Assembly (NCBI RefSeq): GCF_017220215.1
Contig: NZ_CP071132.1
Coordinates: 124,001 to 188,000 of the forward strand
DNA: 64,000 bases
Origin: Caballeronia sp. M1242
GTDB lineage: Bacteria; Pseudomonadota; Gammaproteobacteria; Burkholderiales; Burkholderiaceae
Direction: 5' to 3'
The notes below the pieces were generated by a model. That model was not told the DNA's origin and did no database searches. It was given only the letters and a program-made list of their open reading frames with translations. A program made the position numbers and the translations under genes. This document shows positions 8,628-17,021 of the stretch, piece by piece. Every line of letters begins with the position of its first letter. Position 1 is the first letter of the stretch.

Positions 8628-9328
8628 GTCTGCGATGGCTTGTCCAGTGCAATGCCCAATTCACTCGCCATGTGCTCGACCATCGCGCGCAATTCCGTCA
8701 CTTCTTGAGCAAGCCGCCTGTGGTCCGCCTTCAGCGCCTCGAATTCCGACAACGAATGCGACGCGCCCGCCGACGCGTCCTGAGAAGGCGCATCGCTCAG
8801 ACTCACTTCTCCGCATAGCAGGTGCATCCAGCGGCTCTCGCGCTCGCCGGGCGTACGCGGAAGCTTCACCACGCGGGGCGGGTCGCTTTCGGCGAGCTCT
8901 TCGAGAAAGCTTTCGACTGACGATATATCGGCGAAGCTATGCAAGCGCGCGCTGTTCGCGCGCAGTTCGGCCGCTGTTTGGGGGCCGCGCAAGAAGAGCG
9001 TCGCCAGCAACGCGACGGACTGGCTGGGAATGCCCATCACCCGATTGATGTTGTGTTCGAAACGCGGCACGCGGCTGCTGCTGCCCTCGATGACAAGCGA
9101 AAGGCGCTTCAGGCCGTCGATGGTCGTCAGCACTTCGTCTTCGGTCACGCTCATCACCGGCGAACGCGCGGTCTTCTGATTGCAACCCGCAGTGAGTGAA
9201 TTCAGCGATAGAGGGTAGGTGTCGGGCACCGTCTGCTGCTTTTCGACGAGCACGCCCAGCACGCGCGCCTCGAGCGGAGTGAGTTCGCGCAAGCAGGAAC
9301 GAGGGGCGCTTTGAGAAGGTGTGTTCAT
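8624..9328 (-). CDS. yceH: YceH family protein (DUF480)
   Basis: The 234-residue protein fits the YceH/DUF480 family (E. coli YceH 215 aa): LTPLEARVLGVLVEKQQTVPD at the N-terminus, LNSLTAGCNQKTARSPVM, then RGPQTAAELRANS, forming two winged-helix units. The C-terminal ~45 residues, including HRRLAQEVTELRAMV, look like a coiled coil. The function is unknown; the fold suggests DNA or protein binding. It is the first gene of the yceH-mnmD(-amidase) set. Confidence 0.88.
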   Translation of the reverse strand: MNTPSQSAPRSCLRELTPLEARVLGVLVEKQQTVPDTYPLSLNSLTAGCNQKTARSPVMSVTEDEVLTTIDGLKRLSLVIEGSSSRVPRFEHNINRVMGIPSQSVALLATLFLRGPQTAAELRANSARLHSFADISSVESFLEELAESDPPRVVKLPRTPGERESRWMHLLCGEVSLSDAPSQDASAGASHSLSEFEALKADHRRLAQEVTELRAMVEHMASELGIALDKPSQT

Positions 9329-9753
9329 GAACGGTCAGAGTGATTCGCCAAGATCCCTATGATACCGGCGCCCGCCGCGTGCCAACGAAGCGCACCGTCG
9401 TGCGGCACGACATTGGCTATGGCAGTGTGCACGAGGCGCGGGGCCGCGCTCTTTTGGTGCAGCGATGACTCATTGCTCGATGCTTCTTCCATGCGTTCAA
9501 CGAATTGGACATCTGCTTACGACTTGGCATCGAAGTTGCTCGTTCCGTTCTCGGCACTGGGCCGCCCGCGCAATGGATGCAAGGACCGAAGGCATCGCGC
9601 TTCGAGGTCGCCTATGAAACCCGCAAGCCGAATGCGCCGCACGGTCATTCGGTGCGCCGCGTCGTCAGGCTCTTCAAGTCATTGCGAGTGCAACCAGAAC
9701 ACCAACCACAAGGGGATCCGTTCCCGGCACGCACTTGATAGGAAAGACCCGCC
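9329..9753. other. Intergenic region before the ATP-grasp gene
   Basis: About 425 bases with open but unconvincing short frames on both strands (Arg/Ser-rich shadow composition). Apart from the GGAAAG ribosome binding site at 9741-9746 of the following gene, I see no feature. It should hold the divergent promoters of yceH and of the ATP-grasp gene. Confidence 0.4.
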
Positions 9754-11226
9754 ATGACGCAAGCATTCTTCAACGAGATGTTCGAGCAAAGCCAGCTCGA
9801 AGCGCGGGGAGTACCGGCGTCGGCATTTCCTGCCGCGGGCGCACCCCGCACGCACTACCGTGAATTCATGGAGTGGTTGAGCGCGCAAAGCGAAAGACAG
9901 ATCGATCTCAAGCGCGCGGAGGCGGACCTGAATTTTCGCCGCGTCGGCATTACGTTCGCGGTCTACGGCAAGAGCGACGTACCGGGCATCATTCCCGAAC
10001 GCACCATTCCGTTCGACGTCATTCCGCGCATTTTTCCCGCGGATGAGTGGAAGGCGCTCGAACGCGGTCTCAGGCAGCGCGTGAACGCGCTCAACCGCTT
10101 TATACACGACATCTATCACGATCAGGACATCATTCGCGCGGGCATCATTCCGGAAGCGCAGATCGTGGGCAATGCGCAGTATCGGCCGCAGATGCGCGGT
10201 GTCGATGTGACGCGCAATATCTACGCGCATATTGCCGGCATCGATATCGTGCGTGCCGGTCAGGGCGAGTTCTACGTCCTCGAGGATAACTTGCGCGTGC
10301 CGTCTGGCGTGTCGTACATGCTGGAAAACCGCAAGATGATGATGCGGCTCTTTCCCGATCTCTTCGCCCGCAATCGCGTCGCGCCGATCGCGCATTATCC
10401 CGACTTGCTGCTCGATACGTTGCGCGCGGCTGCGCCCGCCGGCGTGGACAATCCGACGATCGTCGTGATGACCCCCGGCATGTACAACTCGGCCTATTTC
10501 GAGCATGCGTTTCTGGCCCAGCAAATGGGCGTGGAACTGGTGGAAGGGCAAGACCTCTTCGTCGACGGCGGCTATGTTTATATGCGGACGACGCAAGGTC
10601 CGCAGCGAGTGGACGTCATATACCGGCGCGTCGATGACGACTTTCTCGACCCGCTCGTCTTTCGCCCGGATTCGGCTTTGGGCGTAGCCGGGCTGATATC
10701 GGCTTATCGCGATGGGCGCGTTTCATTGTGCAATGCGGTGGGCACGGGTATCGCTGACGACAAGTCCATTTATCCGTATGTGCCGGACATGGTGCGCTTC
10801 TATCTTGGTCAGGAGCCGATACTCAACAATGTGCCGACGTGGATGTGCCGCAAGCCCGATGACTTGAAGTACGTGCTCGATCATTTGCCAGAACTAGTCG
10901 TCAAGGAAACGCATGGCGCGGGCGGCTACGGGATGCTGGTCGGGCCGTCGTCCACGGTCGCGCAGATTGCCGAGTTTCGGGCGGTGCTCGAAGCGAATCC
11001 CGAGAAGTACATCGCGCAGCCGACACTCGCGTTGTCCACCTGTCCGACTTACGTGGAAGCGGGCATCGCGCCGCGTCATATCGACCTGCGTCCGTTCGTC
11101 CTGTCGGGCACGGACGTGCGCATGGTGCCGGGCGGACTGACGCGCGTTGCATTGCGCGAAGGTTCATTGGTCGTGAATTCGTCACAAGGCGGCGGAACCA
11201 AGGATACGTGGGTATTGGAACGCTAG
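9754..11226 (+). CDS. Circularly permuted type 2 ATP-grasp protein
   Basis: The 490-residue protein belongs to the circularly permuted ATP-grasp family (former DUF404/DUF407). Conserved stretches include RTIPFDVIPRI, LNRFIHDIYHDQ, FYVLEDNLRVPSGVSYMLEN, MTPGMYNSAYFEH, VKETHGAGGYGML (glycine-rich nucleotide-binding loop) and VNSSQGGGTKDTW at the C-terminus. Family members are predicted to form amide bonds by carboxylate activation with ATP. The alpha-E gene follows 43 bases later, the standard partner. Substrate and product are unknown. Confidence 0.92.
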   Translation: MTQAFFNEMFEQSQLEARGVPASAFPAAGAPRTHYREFMEWLSAQSERQIDLKRAEADLNFRRVGITFAVYGKSDVPGIIPERTIPFDVIPRIFPADEWKALERGLRQRVNALNRFIHDIYHDQDIIRAGIIPEAQIVGNAQYRPQMRGVDVTRNIYAHIAGIDIVRAGQGEFYVLEDNLRVPSGVSYMLENRKMMMRLFPDLFARNRVAPIAHYPDLLLDTLRAAAPAGVDNPTIVVMTPGMYNSAYFEHAFLAQQMGVELVEGQDLFVDGGYVYMRTTQGPQRVDVIYRRVDDDFLDPLVFRPDSALGVAGLISAYRDGRVSLCNAVGTGIADDKSIYPYVPDMVRFYLGQEPILNNVPTWMCRKPDDLKYVLDHLPELVVKETHGAGGYGMLVGPSSTVAQIAEFRAVLEANPEKYIAQPTLALSTCPTYVEAGIAPRHIDLRPFVLSGTDVRMVPGGLTRVALREGSLVVNSSQGGGTKDTWVLER

Positions 11227-11269
11227 AACACGCACTCGAGACCATCACAATACATACGCGAGACTACCC

Positions 11270-12334
11270 ATGCTGAGCCGTACCGCGGATCATCTCTTCT
11301 GGATGGCGCGCTATACCGAGCGTGCCGAAAACACCGCGCGGATGCTCGACGCGAATTATCAACTGTCGCTCTTGCCTCAGTCCGACGAATACGCAGAACT
11401 CGGCTGGCGGGCGATGCTCTCGATCTCCGAGTTGAGCGGCATCTATTCCGCCGCGCATCGCAGCATGAAAAGCCGCGACGTGATCGACTTCATGGCGCGC
11501 GATATCTCGAATCCGTCGTCCATCGTCAGTTGCCTGCGTGCGGCGCGCGAGAACGCGCGCGCCGTGCGCAGTTCCACTAACAGCGAGCTATGGGAAACAC
11601 TCAATACGACATGGCTCGACTGTCAGCGCATGCTCGATGACGGCATTCTGGAGCGCGAGCCGTACGAATTCTTCGAGTGGGTCAAGTTCCGCTCGCACTT
11701 ATCGCGCGGCGTTCAACTCGGCACTTTGGTCAAGGACGACGCGTTTTACTTCATGCGTCTCGGCACTTTCGTCGAGCGTGCCGATAACACGGCGCGCATT
11801 CTCGACGTTAAGTTCGAAATGATGGAGCAGCGCGCCGACACGTCCGCGCAGCCGTTCGACTATCACCATTGGACAGCGGTACTCGGGTCCGTTTCGGGGT
11901 TCGAGGTGTATCGCAAGGTCTATCGCGATGTCATCACACCCGAGCGCGTTGCCGATCTGCTCATTCTCTATCGCGACTGGCCGCGTTCGCTCGCAGCGAG
12001 TCTTGCGGAAGTCGAGCAGCACATCATTCACGTGACGAAGGGACGCGATGCCGAAGCCGTGCGGCTTGCGGCGCAACTCAGTGCGGAACTGAGAAACGGC
12101 GATATCGGCGAGATTCTGCAAGGGGGCTTGCACGCGTACCTCGTGAGTTTTCTGGCACGCGTGAATGAGCTTGCGAGCAGCATCAGCCGCGAGTTTCTCT
12201 TGCCAATAGCGGCTGAGTTGCCGCCGCCCACTCAGAGTCAGAGCCAAGGCCAGACCCAGACCCAGACTCAGACTCAGACGAACGGCGGATCGCAAGCGGA
12301 ATCGCCGGTGCAGTCACAGAGTTCGTCGAGTTGA
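11270..12334 (+). CDS. Alpha-E domain protein (DUF403)
   Basis: The 354-residue protein starts with the family signature SRTADHLFWMARYTERAENTA and is almost entirely alpha-helical by composition, as alpha-E proteins are. They occur next to permuted ATP-grasp and transglutaminase-like proteins and have no established activity. The last ~40 residues are a low-complexity tail of Gln, Thr and Ser (QTQTQTQT, then SQSSSS) encoded partly by a 6-bp tandem repeat at 12251-12279; this tail is not part of the conserved fold. It converges with the metallopeptidase gene, with only 9 bases between stops. Confidence 0.92.
   Translation: MLSRTADHLFWMARYTERAENTARMLDANYQLSLLPQSDEYAELGWRAMLSISELSGIYSAAHRSMKSRDVIDFMARDISNPSSIVSCLRAARENARAVRSSTNSELWETLNTTWLDCQRMLDDGILEREPYEFFEWVKFRSHLSRGVQLGTLVKDDAFYFMRLGTFVERADNTARILDVKFEMMEQRADTSAQPFDYHHWTAVLGSVSGFEVYRKVYRDVITPERVADLLILYRDWPRSLAASLAEVEQHIIHVTKGRDAEAVRLAAQLSAELRNGDIGEILQGGLHAYLVSFLARVNELASSISREFLLPIAAELPPPTQSQSQGQTQTQTQTQTNGGSQAESPVQSQSSSS
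12251..12279 (+). repeat. Hexanucleotide tandem repeat in the alpha-E gene
   Basis: About five copies of CAGACY encode a Gln-Thr repeat in the C-terminal tail. Because the unit is 6 bp, copy-number change would alter tail length without shifting the frame. Confidence 0.8.
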
Positions 12335-12343
12335 ACCGTGCGT

Positions 12344-13405
12344 TCAACGCTTGGCCGCGGCAGCGACGACACGATGAACAAAACGCAGCTTGTCGATAAC
12401 GGGCGGGGCCAGCGTGAACGGGTAACCATCCGGCATGCCGAGACTCCGGTTCAGGCTGTTCAGTGCATACGTGAGCGGAAACCAGCGTTTCATCAGGTCG
12501 TCGAACGTGCTTTCCTCGATAGGCGTGGTGTCCGTGAGCGTCGGTTCATGTGGGCTGTCGGGCACGAGAACGAGGCCGCACGATACGGCCGTATCCATCG
12601 TATCGACGATATGCAGGTAATGCGCCCACGTCTCGGCCCAGTCCTCCCACGGATGCATCGTTGCATACGCGCTGATGTAGTTCTCTGCCCAGTTCGCGGG
12701 CGGGCCTTCCTTGTAATGGCGATCCAGCGCGGCCGCATAGTCCTGCTGTTCATCGCCGAATGCGGTTCTGAACGGCGCGACGCGCGGCGTGTCCGCGATG
12801 AGGCGATCGAAGAAATAGTGCCCTGTTTCATGGCGGAAATGGCCGAGCAACGTGCGGTACGGCTCATGCATCGCGGAGCGCACTTTCTCGCGATGCGCGT
12901 CATCCGCTTCGGCGATGTTGAGCGTGATGATTCCGTTGTTGTGTCCTGTCATGACGCCGCGTCCTTCCTCGTCTCCTTCGAGGAACTGGAATTCGAGGCC
13001 ATGTTCCGGGTCTTGCTGACGCGACTGCACGGTCAGGCCGAGATCCGAGAGCGTGAAGAGCAGGCGGCGTTTGGCTGTCTCCAGCCGATACCAGTAAAGG
13101 CGGTTGCCGGGCGTCTCAAGGTTAGGGATGGTGCTCGTCAACTGGCACGACGAACAAAGCGGCTCTTCGGAATCCGCAGGGACCATCCAGTTGCAGACAT
13201 TCTCGACCGCATAGTTGTGGCACGGGCGATAGAGCTGATCTTTGGCGAGCGGATGCAGGCTCTTCCACGTGCCGTCCTCCGTCTCGTCGAATGCACTGAT
13301 CTGACTGAGTTCGGGAACATAGCCGAGCTTCGCGCCGCAGTTCTCGCAATGGGTGTTTTCGAAGAACACAAGCTGATCGCAGCGGTTGCAGTGAAAGGTC
13401 TTCAT
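12344..13405 (-). CDS. Putative zinc-binding metallopeptidase with N-terminal zinc ribbons
   Basis: The 353-residue protein has CNRC and CENC near residues 6-23 and a CSSC pair near 84, which look like zinc ribbons, and a gluzincin-type HETGH at 192-196 with a possible third ligand in WAETWAHYL further on. This matches a family annotated as putative zinc-binding metallopeptidase (DUF2248 type). No signal peptide is visible, so it is cytosolic. The frame extends to 13459, but MKTFHCNRC is the family N-terminus; neither start has a good RBS. It lies on the opposite strand within the ATP-grasp/alpha-E/transglutaminase block, a recurrent neighbour of these genes as far as I recall. Confidence 0.85.
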   Translation of the reverse strand: MKTFHCNRCDQLVFFENTHCENCGAKLGYVPELSQISAFDETEDGTWKSLHPLAKDQLYRPCHNYAVENVCNWMVPADSEEPLCSSCQLTSTIPNLETPGNRLYWYRLETAKRRLLFTLSDLGLTVQSRQQDPEHGLEFQFLEGDEEGRGVMTGHNNGIITLNIAEADDAHREKVRSAMHEPYRTLLGHFRHETGHYFFDRLIADTPRVAPFRTAFGDEQQDYAAALDRHYKEGPPANWAENYISAYATMHPWEDWAETWAHYLHIVDTMDTAVSCGLVLVPDSPHEPTLTDTTPIEESTFDDLMKRWFPLTYALNSLNRSLGMPDGYPFTLAPPVIDKLRFVHRVVAAAAKR

Positions 13406-13530
13406 TGTGTGAGCCGGAAGGAGGGATGGGTCCGGGTGCTGCCCGGAAGTCAGCGCCATGCTGCAAACAACGTGCCTCTTGCAAAGGTTCAGGGTTCAGT
13501 CGTTAGCTGCAAATCGAAAAAGGAGTCGGT

Positions 13531-16500
13531 GTGTCCATACGTGTCGCGTTGAACCATGTTACGCATTATCGCTACGACCGGCTCGTCGGTCTCTCGCCGC
13601 AAGTCGTTCGCTTGCGGCCCGCTCCGCATTGCCGCACGCCGATTCTGTCTTACTCGATGCGTGTCGAACCGGTGGATCACTTCATCAACTGGCAGCAGGA
13701 CGCATTCGCCAATTACCAGGCGCGCCTCGTTTTTCCCGAGAAAACGCGTGAATTTAAGGTAACGGTCGATCTCGTGGCCGAGATGGCGGTCTACAACCCG
13801 TTCGACTTTTTCCTCGAACCGTCTGCTGAATCGTTTCCCTTCAGCTATGCGCCCGAGTTGCTGCACGACCTCGCGCCTTACATGATCAAGCGCGAACTGA
13901 CGCCGCGATTTGCCGCGTTTGTGGAGAGCATCGACCGTTCGGCGCAACCCACAGTCGACTTTCTCGTCGGACTGAATCAGCGCCTCTCGCGTGAGATCCG
14001 TTATCTCATCCGAATGGAGCCGGGCGTGCAAACGCCGGAAGAAACGCTTGTGAGCGCGGCGGGCTCTTGCCGCGATTCGGGCTGGCTGCTTGTCGAGACG
14101 TTGCGGCATCTCGGGCTCGCAGCGCGCTTCGTCTCGGGCTATCTGCTGCAGCTTGCACCGGATGTCAAGTCGCTCGAAGGCCCCAGTGGCACCGACGTCG
14201 ATTTCACCGATCTTCATGCGTGGTGCGAAGTGTTCTTGCCGGGCGCCGGCTGGATCGGGTTTGATCCGACCTCCGGCCTGCTCGCGGGCGAAGGTCACAT
14301 ACCGGTCGCGTGCACGCCCGAGCCGGATAGCGCGGCGCCTGTCACCGGCGCAGTGGATGAATGCGAAGTCGAGTTCGGGCATTCCATGTCGATCGCGCGC
14401 GTGCGTGAAACGCCGCGGGTGACGAAGCCTTATAGCGAGGAGGACTGGCAGGCCGTGCTGCGCATGGGCGAACAGGTCGATGCGCAGCTCAACGCATCGG
14501 ACGTGCGTCTCACGATGGGCGGCGAGCCGACCTACGTCTGCGTGCGTGACCGCGATGCACCGGAGTGGAACACGGACGCGCTCGGCCCGACGAAGCGCGC
14601 GTACGCGGTATCGCTGATGGACAAGCTGCGCGCGCAATATGGCGCAGGCGGTTTCCTGCATATCGGGCAGGGCAAGTGGTATCCGGGAGAGCAACTGCCG
14701 CGCTGGGCGCTGTCGCTCTTCTGGCGCGCAGACGGCGAGCCTTGCTGGCACGATCCCGCGCTGTTCGCCGACGAAAGGCAGCCCGCGAATTACACCGCGG
14801 ACGACGCCGCCCGCTTCATCCGTCACCTCGCGGGCAAGCTGTCTTTGAATGCAGAATACATTCAGCCTGGTTACGAGGACACGTGGTACTACTTGTGGCG
14901 CGAACGCCGTCTGCCTGTCAATGTCGACCCGTTCGACTCGCGCCTGGACGACGAACTCGAGCGCGTGCGCTTGCGCCGGGTATTCGATGCAGGGCTGCCG
15001 TCGGTCACGGGCTACGCGTTGCCGATTGCCCGCGAAGAAGGCGCGGGTGACCGGCCGGGCCGCTGGACAACCGGCCCGTGGTTCTTCCGCGATGAGCGGA
15101 TGTACTTGGTTCCGGGCGACTCGCCGATGGGCTATCGCTTGCCGCTGGACTCGCTGCCATGGGTTGCCGAAGCCGACTATCCGTGGCAGCACGAACACGA
15201 TCCGTTCGCGCCTTCCGTGCCGCTGCGTCGCGCCGCAGAACTGCGCATGCAGTACGCCGACCATAATGACGCATTCGGCATGCAGCATGCAGAACGCAAA
15301 ATTCCGAACGACGCCATTCAAGACTCCACCGGCGAAGCAACGCAAGCCGCTATCGCCGCCGCGAAGAGCCGCATGCCCGAGCGCGGCGAGTCTGCCGGCT
15401 GGATCGCGCGTACCGCGATCTGCGTCGAAGCACGCGACCCGGCGCGCGCGGCCGGTCCGAAAGTCGAAGCGGCAGCGCTCGAGGAGTCAGGCAAGGGCAA
15501 CAAGCTGATGCATGTGTTCATGCCGCCGCTCGTTGCGCTCGACGACTATCTCGACATGCTCGCGGCGGTGGAAGCGACCGCCGCCGATCTCGGCATTCCG
15601 GTCATCATCGAGGGCTACCCGCCGCCGCGGGACGCGCGCCTGAAGGTGCTCCAGGTGACGCCCGATCCCGGCGTCATCGAAGTGAACATTCATCCGGCGT
15701 CGAACTGGGCGGAGCTCGTCGAGCACACCGAATACCTCTATGACGCCGCGCACGAGTCGTATCTGAGTCCGGAGAAGTTCATGCTCGATGGCCGGCATAC
15801 CGGCACGGGCGGCGGCAATCACTTCGTACTAGGCGGAGCGACGCCGCCCGACAGCCCGTTTCTGCGGCGCCCGGATCTGCTCGCGAGCCTGATCGCGTAC
15901 TGGCACAATCATCCGTCGCTATCGATGCTGTTTTCAGGGCTATTCATTGGACCGACGAGCCAGGCCCCGCGCATCGACGAAGCGCGCAACGATCAGGTGT
16001 ACGAGCTCGAGATCGCGTTCGCCGAATTGCAGCGGCAAGTCGATCTGCTCGGCGGGCGCGGCAGTGCCAAAGTGCCGCCGTGGCTCATCGACCGGATACT
16101 GCGCAACATCCTGATCGACGTGACCGGCAATACGCATCGGGCGGAATTCTGCATCGACAAATTGTATTCACCCGACGGTCCCACCGGCCGCCTCGGTCTG
16201 CTCGAACTGCGTGGATTCGAAATGCCGCCGCACGCGCGCATGAGTCTCGTGCAGCAACTGTTGCTGCGCGCGCTCGTCGCGCGGTTCTGGCAGAAGCCTT
16301 ATACGGCGCGGCTCACGCGCTGGGGCACGGAGCTGCATGATCGCTTCATGCTCGGCACCTTCGTGCAGATGGACTTCGACGATGTCATCGCGGAGCTGCG
16401 TGACGCGGGCTTCGCCTTCGAGAAGGACTGGTTCGCACCGCATTTTGAATTCCGTTTTCCGGTCGTCGGCGCATACGAAACAGGCGGCATCGCGATGACC

Positions 16501-16995
16501 ATCCGCCACGCGCTGGAACCGTGGCACGTAATGGGCGAGGAGGGCATGATCGGCGGCACCGTGCGCTATGTCGATTCGTCTGTCGAAAGGCTCGAAGTGC
16601 GCGTGCTTGGGCTCAATGGCAACCGTCATGTCGTGACTGTGAACGGTGAACGTTTACCGCTGCAACCCACCGGGCGCGTCAGCGAGTTCGTCGCGGGCGT
16701 GCGCTTTCGCGCGTGGGCGCAAGCCACGTCATTGCATCCGACCATCGGCGTGCATGCGCCGCTGACTTTCGATATCGTGGATACATGGACCGGTCGCGCG
16801 ATCGGCGGCTGCCAGTATCATGTCGCGCATCCGGGCGGCCGCAACTACCAGACGTTCCCTGTAAACGCGTACGAGGCCGAGAGTCGTCGGCGCGCGCGCT
16901 TCTTCGCGAGCGGTCATACACCGGGCGCGATGCATGTGGGAACACGCGAGCCCAGCCTCGAATTTCCGTTCACGCTCGACTTGCGCCGCACATGA
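13531..16995 (+). CDS. Large transglutaminase-like protein with DUF2126 region
   Basis: The 1154-residue protein has an N-terminal bacterial transglutaminase-like domain with the Cys-His-Asp triad at C180 (AAGSCRDSG), H229 (DLHAWCEVF) and D245 (GFDPTSG), followed by the long DUF2126 region from about residue 300 to the end (TMGGEPTYV, QGKWYPGEQLPRW, EGYPPPRD, GTGGGNHF, THRAEFCIDKLYSPDGP). Transglutaminase-fold proteins of this type are predicted peptidases or amide-transfer enzymes. The GTG start at 13531 has AGGAG five bases upstream. No export signal is apparent. It is the first gene of a tightly packed rightward operon with the two genes that follow. Confidence 0.93.
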   Translation: MSIRVALNHVTHYRYDRLVGLSPQVVRLRPAPHCRTPILSYSMRVEPVDHFINWQQDAFANYQARLVFPEKTREFKVTVDLVAEMAVYNPFDFFLEPSAESFPFSYAPELLHDLAPYMIKRELTPRFAAFVESIDRSAQPTVDFLVGLNQRLSREIRYLIRMEPGVQTPEETLVSAAGSCRDSGWLLVETLRHLGLAARFVSGYLLQLAPDVKSLEGPSGTDVDFTDLHAWCEVFLPGAGWIGFDPTSGLLAGEGHIPVACTPEPDSAAPVTGAVDECEVEFGHSMSIARVRETPRVTKPYSEEDWQAVLRMGEQVDAQLNASDVRLTMGGEPTYVCVRDRDAPEWNTDALGPTKRAYAVSLMDKLRAQYGAGGFLHIGQGKWYPGEQLPRWALSLFWRADGEPCWHDPALFADERQPANYTADDAARFIRHLAGKLSLNAEYIQPGYEDTWYYLWRERRLPVNVDPFDSRLDDELERVRLRRVFDAGLPSVTGYALPIAREEGAGDRPGRWTTGPWFFRDERMYLVPGDSPMGYRLPLDSLPWVAEADYPWQHEHDPFAPSVPLRRAAELRMQYADHNDAFGMQHAERKIPNDAIQDSTGEATQAAIAAAKSRMPERGESAGWIARTAICVEARDPARAAGPKVEAAALEESGKGNKLMHVFMPPLVALDDYLDMLAAVEATAADLGIPVIIEGYPPPRDARLKVLQVTPDPGVIEVNIHPASNWAELVEHTEYLYDAAHESYLSPEKFMLDGRHTGTGGGNHFVLGGATPPDSPFLRRPDLLASLIAYWHNHPSLSMLFSGLFIGPTSQAPRIDEARNDQVYELEIAFAELQRQVDLLGGRGSAKVPPWLIDRILRNILIDVTGNTHRAEFCIDKLYSPDGPTGRLGLLELRGFEMPPHARMSLVQQLLLRALVARFWQKPYTARLTRWGTELHDRFMLGTFVQMDFDDVIAELRDAGFAFEKDWFAPHFEFRFPVVGAYETGGIAMTIRHALEPWHVMGEEGMIGGTVRYVDSSVERLEVRVLGLNGNRHVVTVNGERLPLQPTGRVSEFVAGVRFRAWAQATSLHPTIGVHAPLTFDIVDTWTGRAIGGCQYHVAHPGGRNYQTFPVNAYEAESRRRARFFASGHTPGAMHVGTREPSLEFPFTLDLRRT

Positions 16996-17021
16996 AAGCC
17001 AATGAAAACGCGCAGGCATGA
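16992..17021 (+). other. Nine-codon mini-ORF linking two genes
   Basis: An ATG overlapping the stop of the upstream gene (ATGA at 16992-16995) opens a nine-codon frame ending in a TGA that overlaps the ATG of the next gene (ATGA at 17018-17021). The downstream start lacks a good Shine-Dalgarno sequence, so this could pass ribosomes from one gene to the next. This is inference from geometry only. Confidence 0.25.

Noticed and set aside
13489..15345. 618-residue open frame opposite the DUF2126 gene
   Set aside because: Arg/His-rich antisense composition, no family motif; the sense strand is clearly coding.
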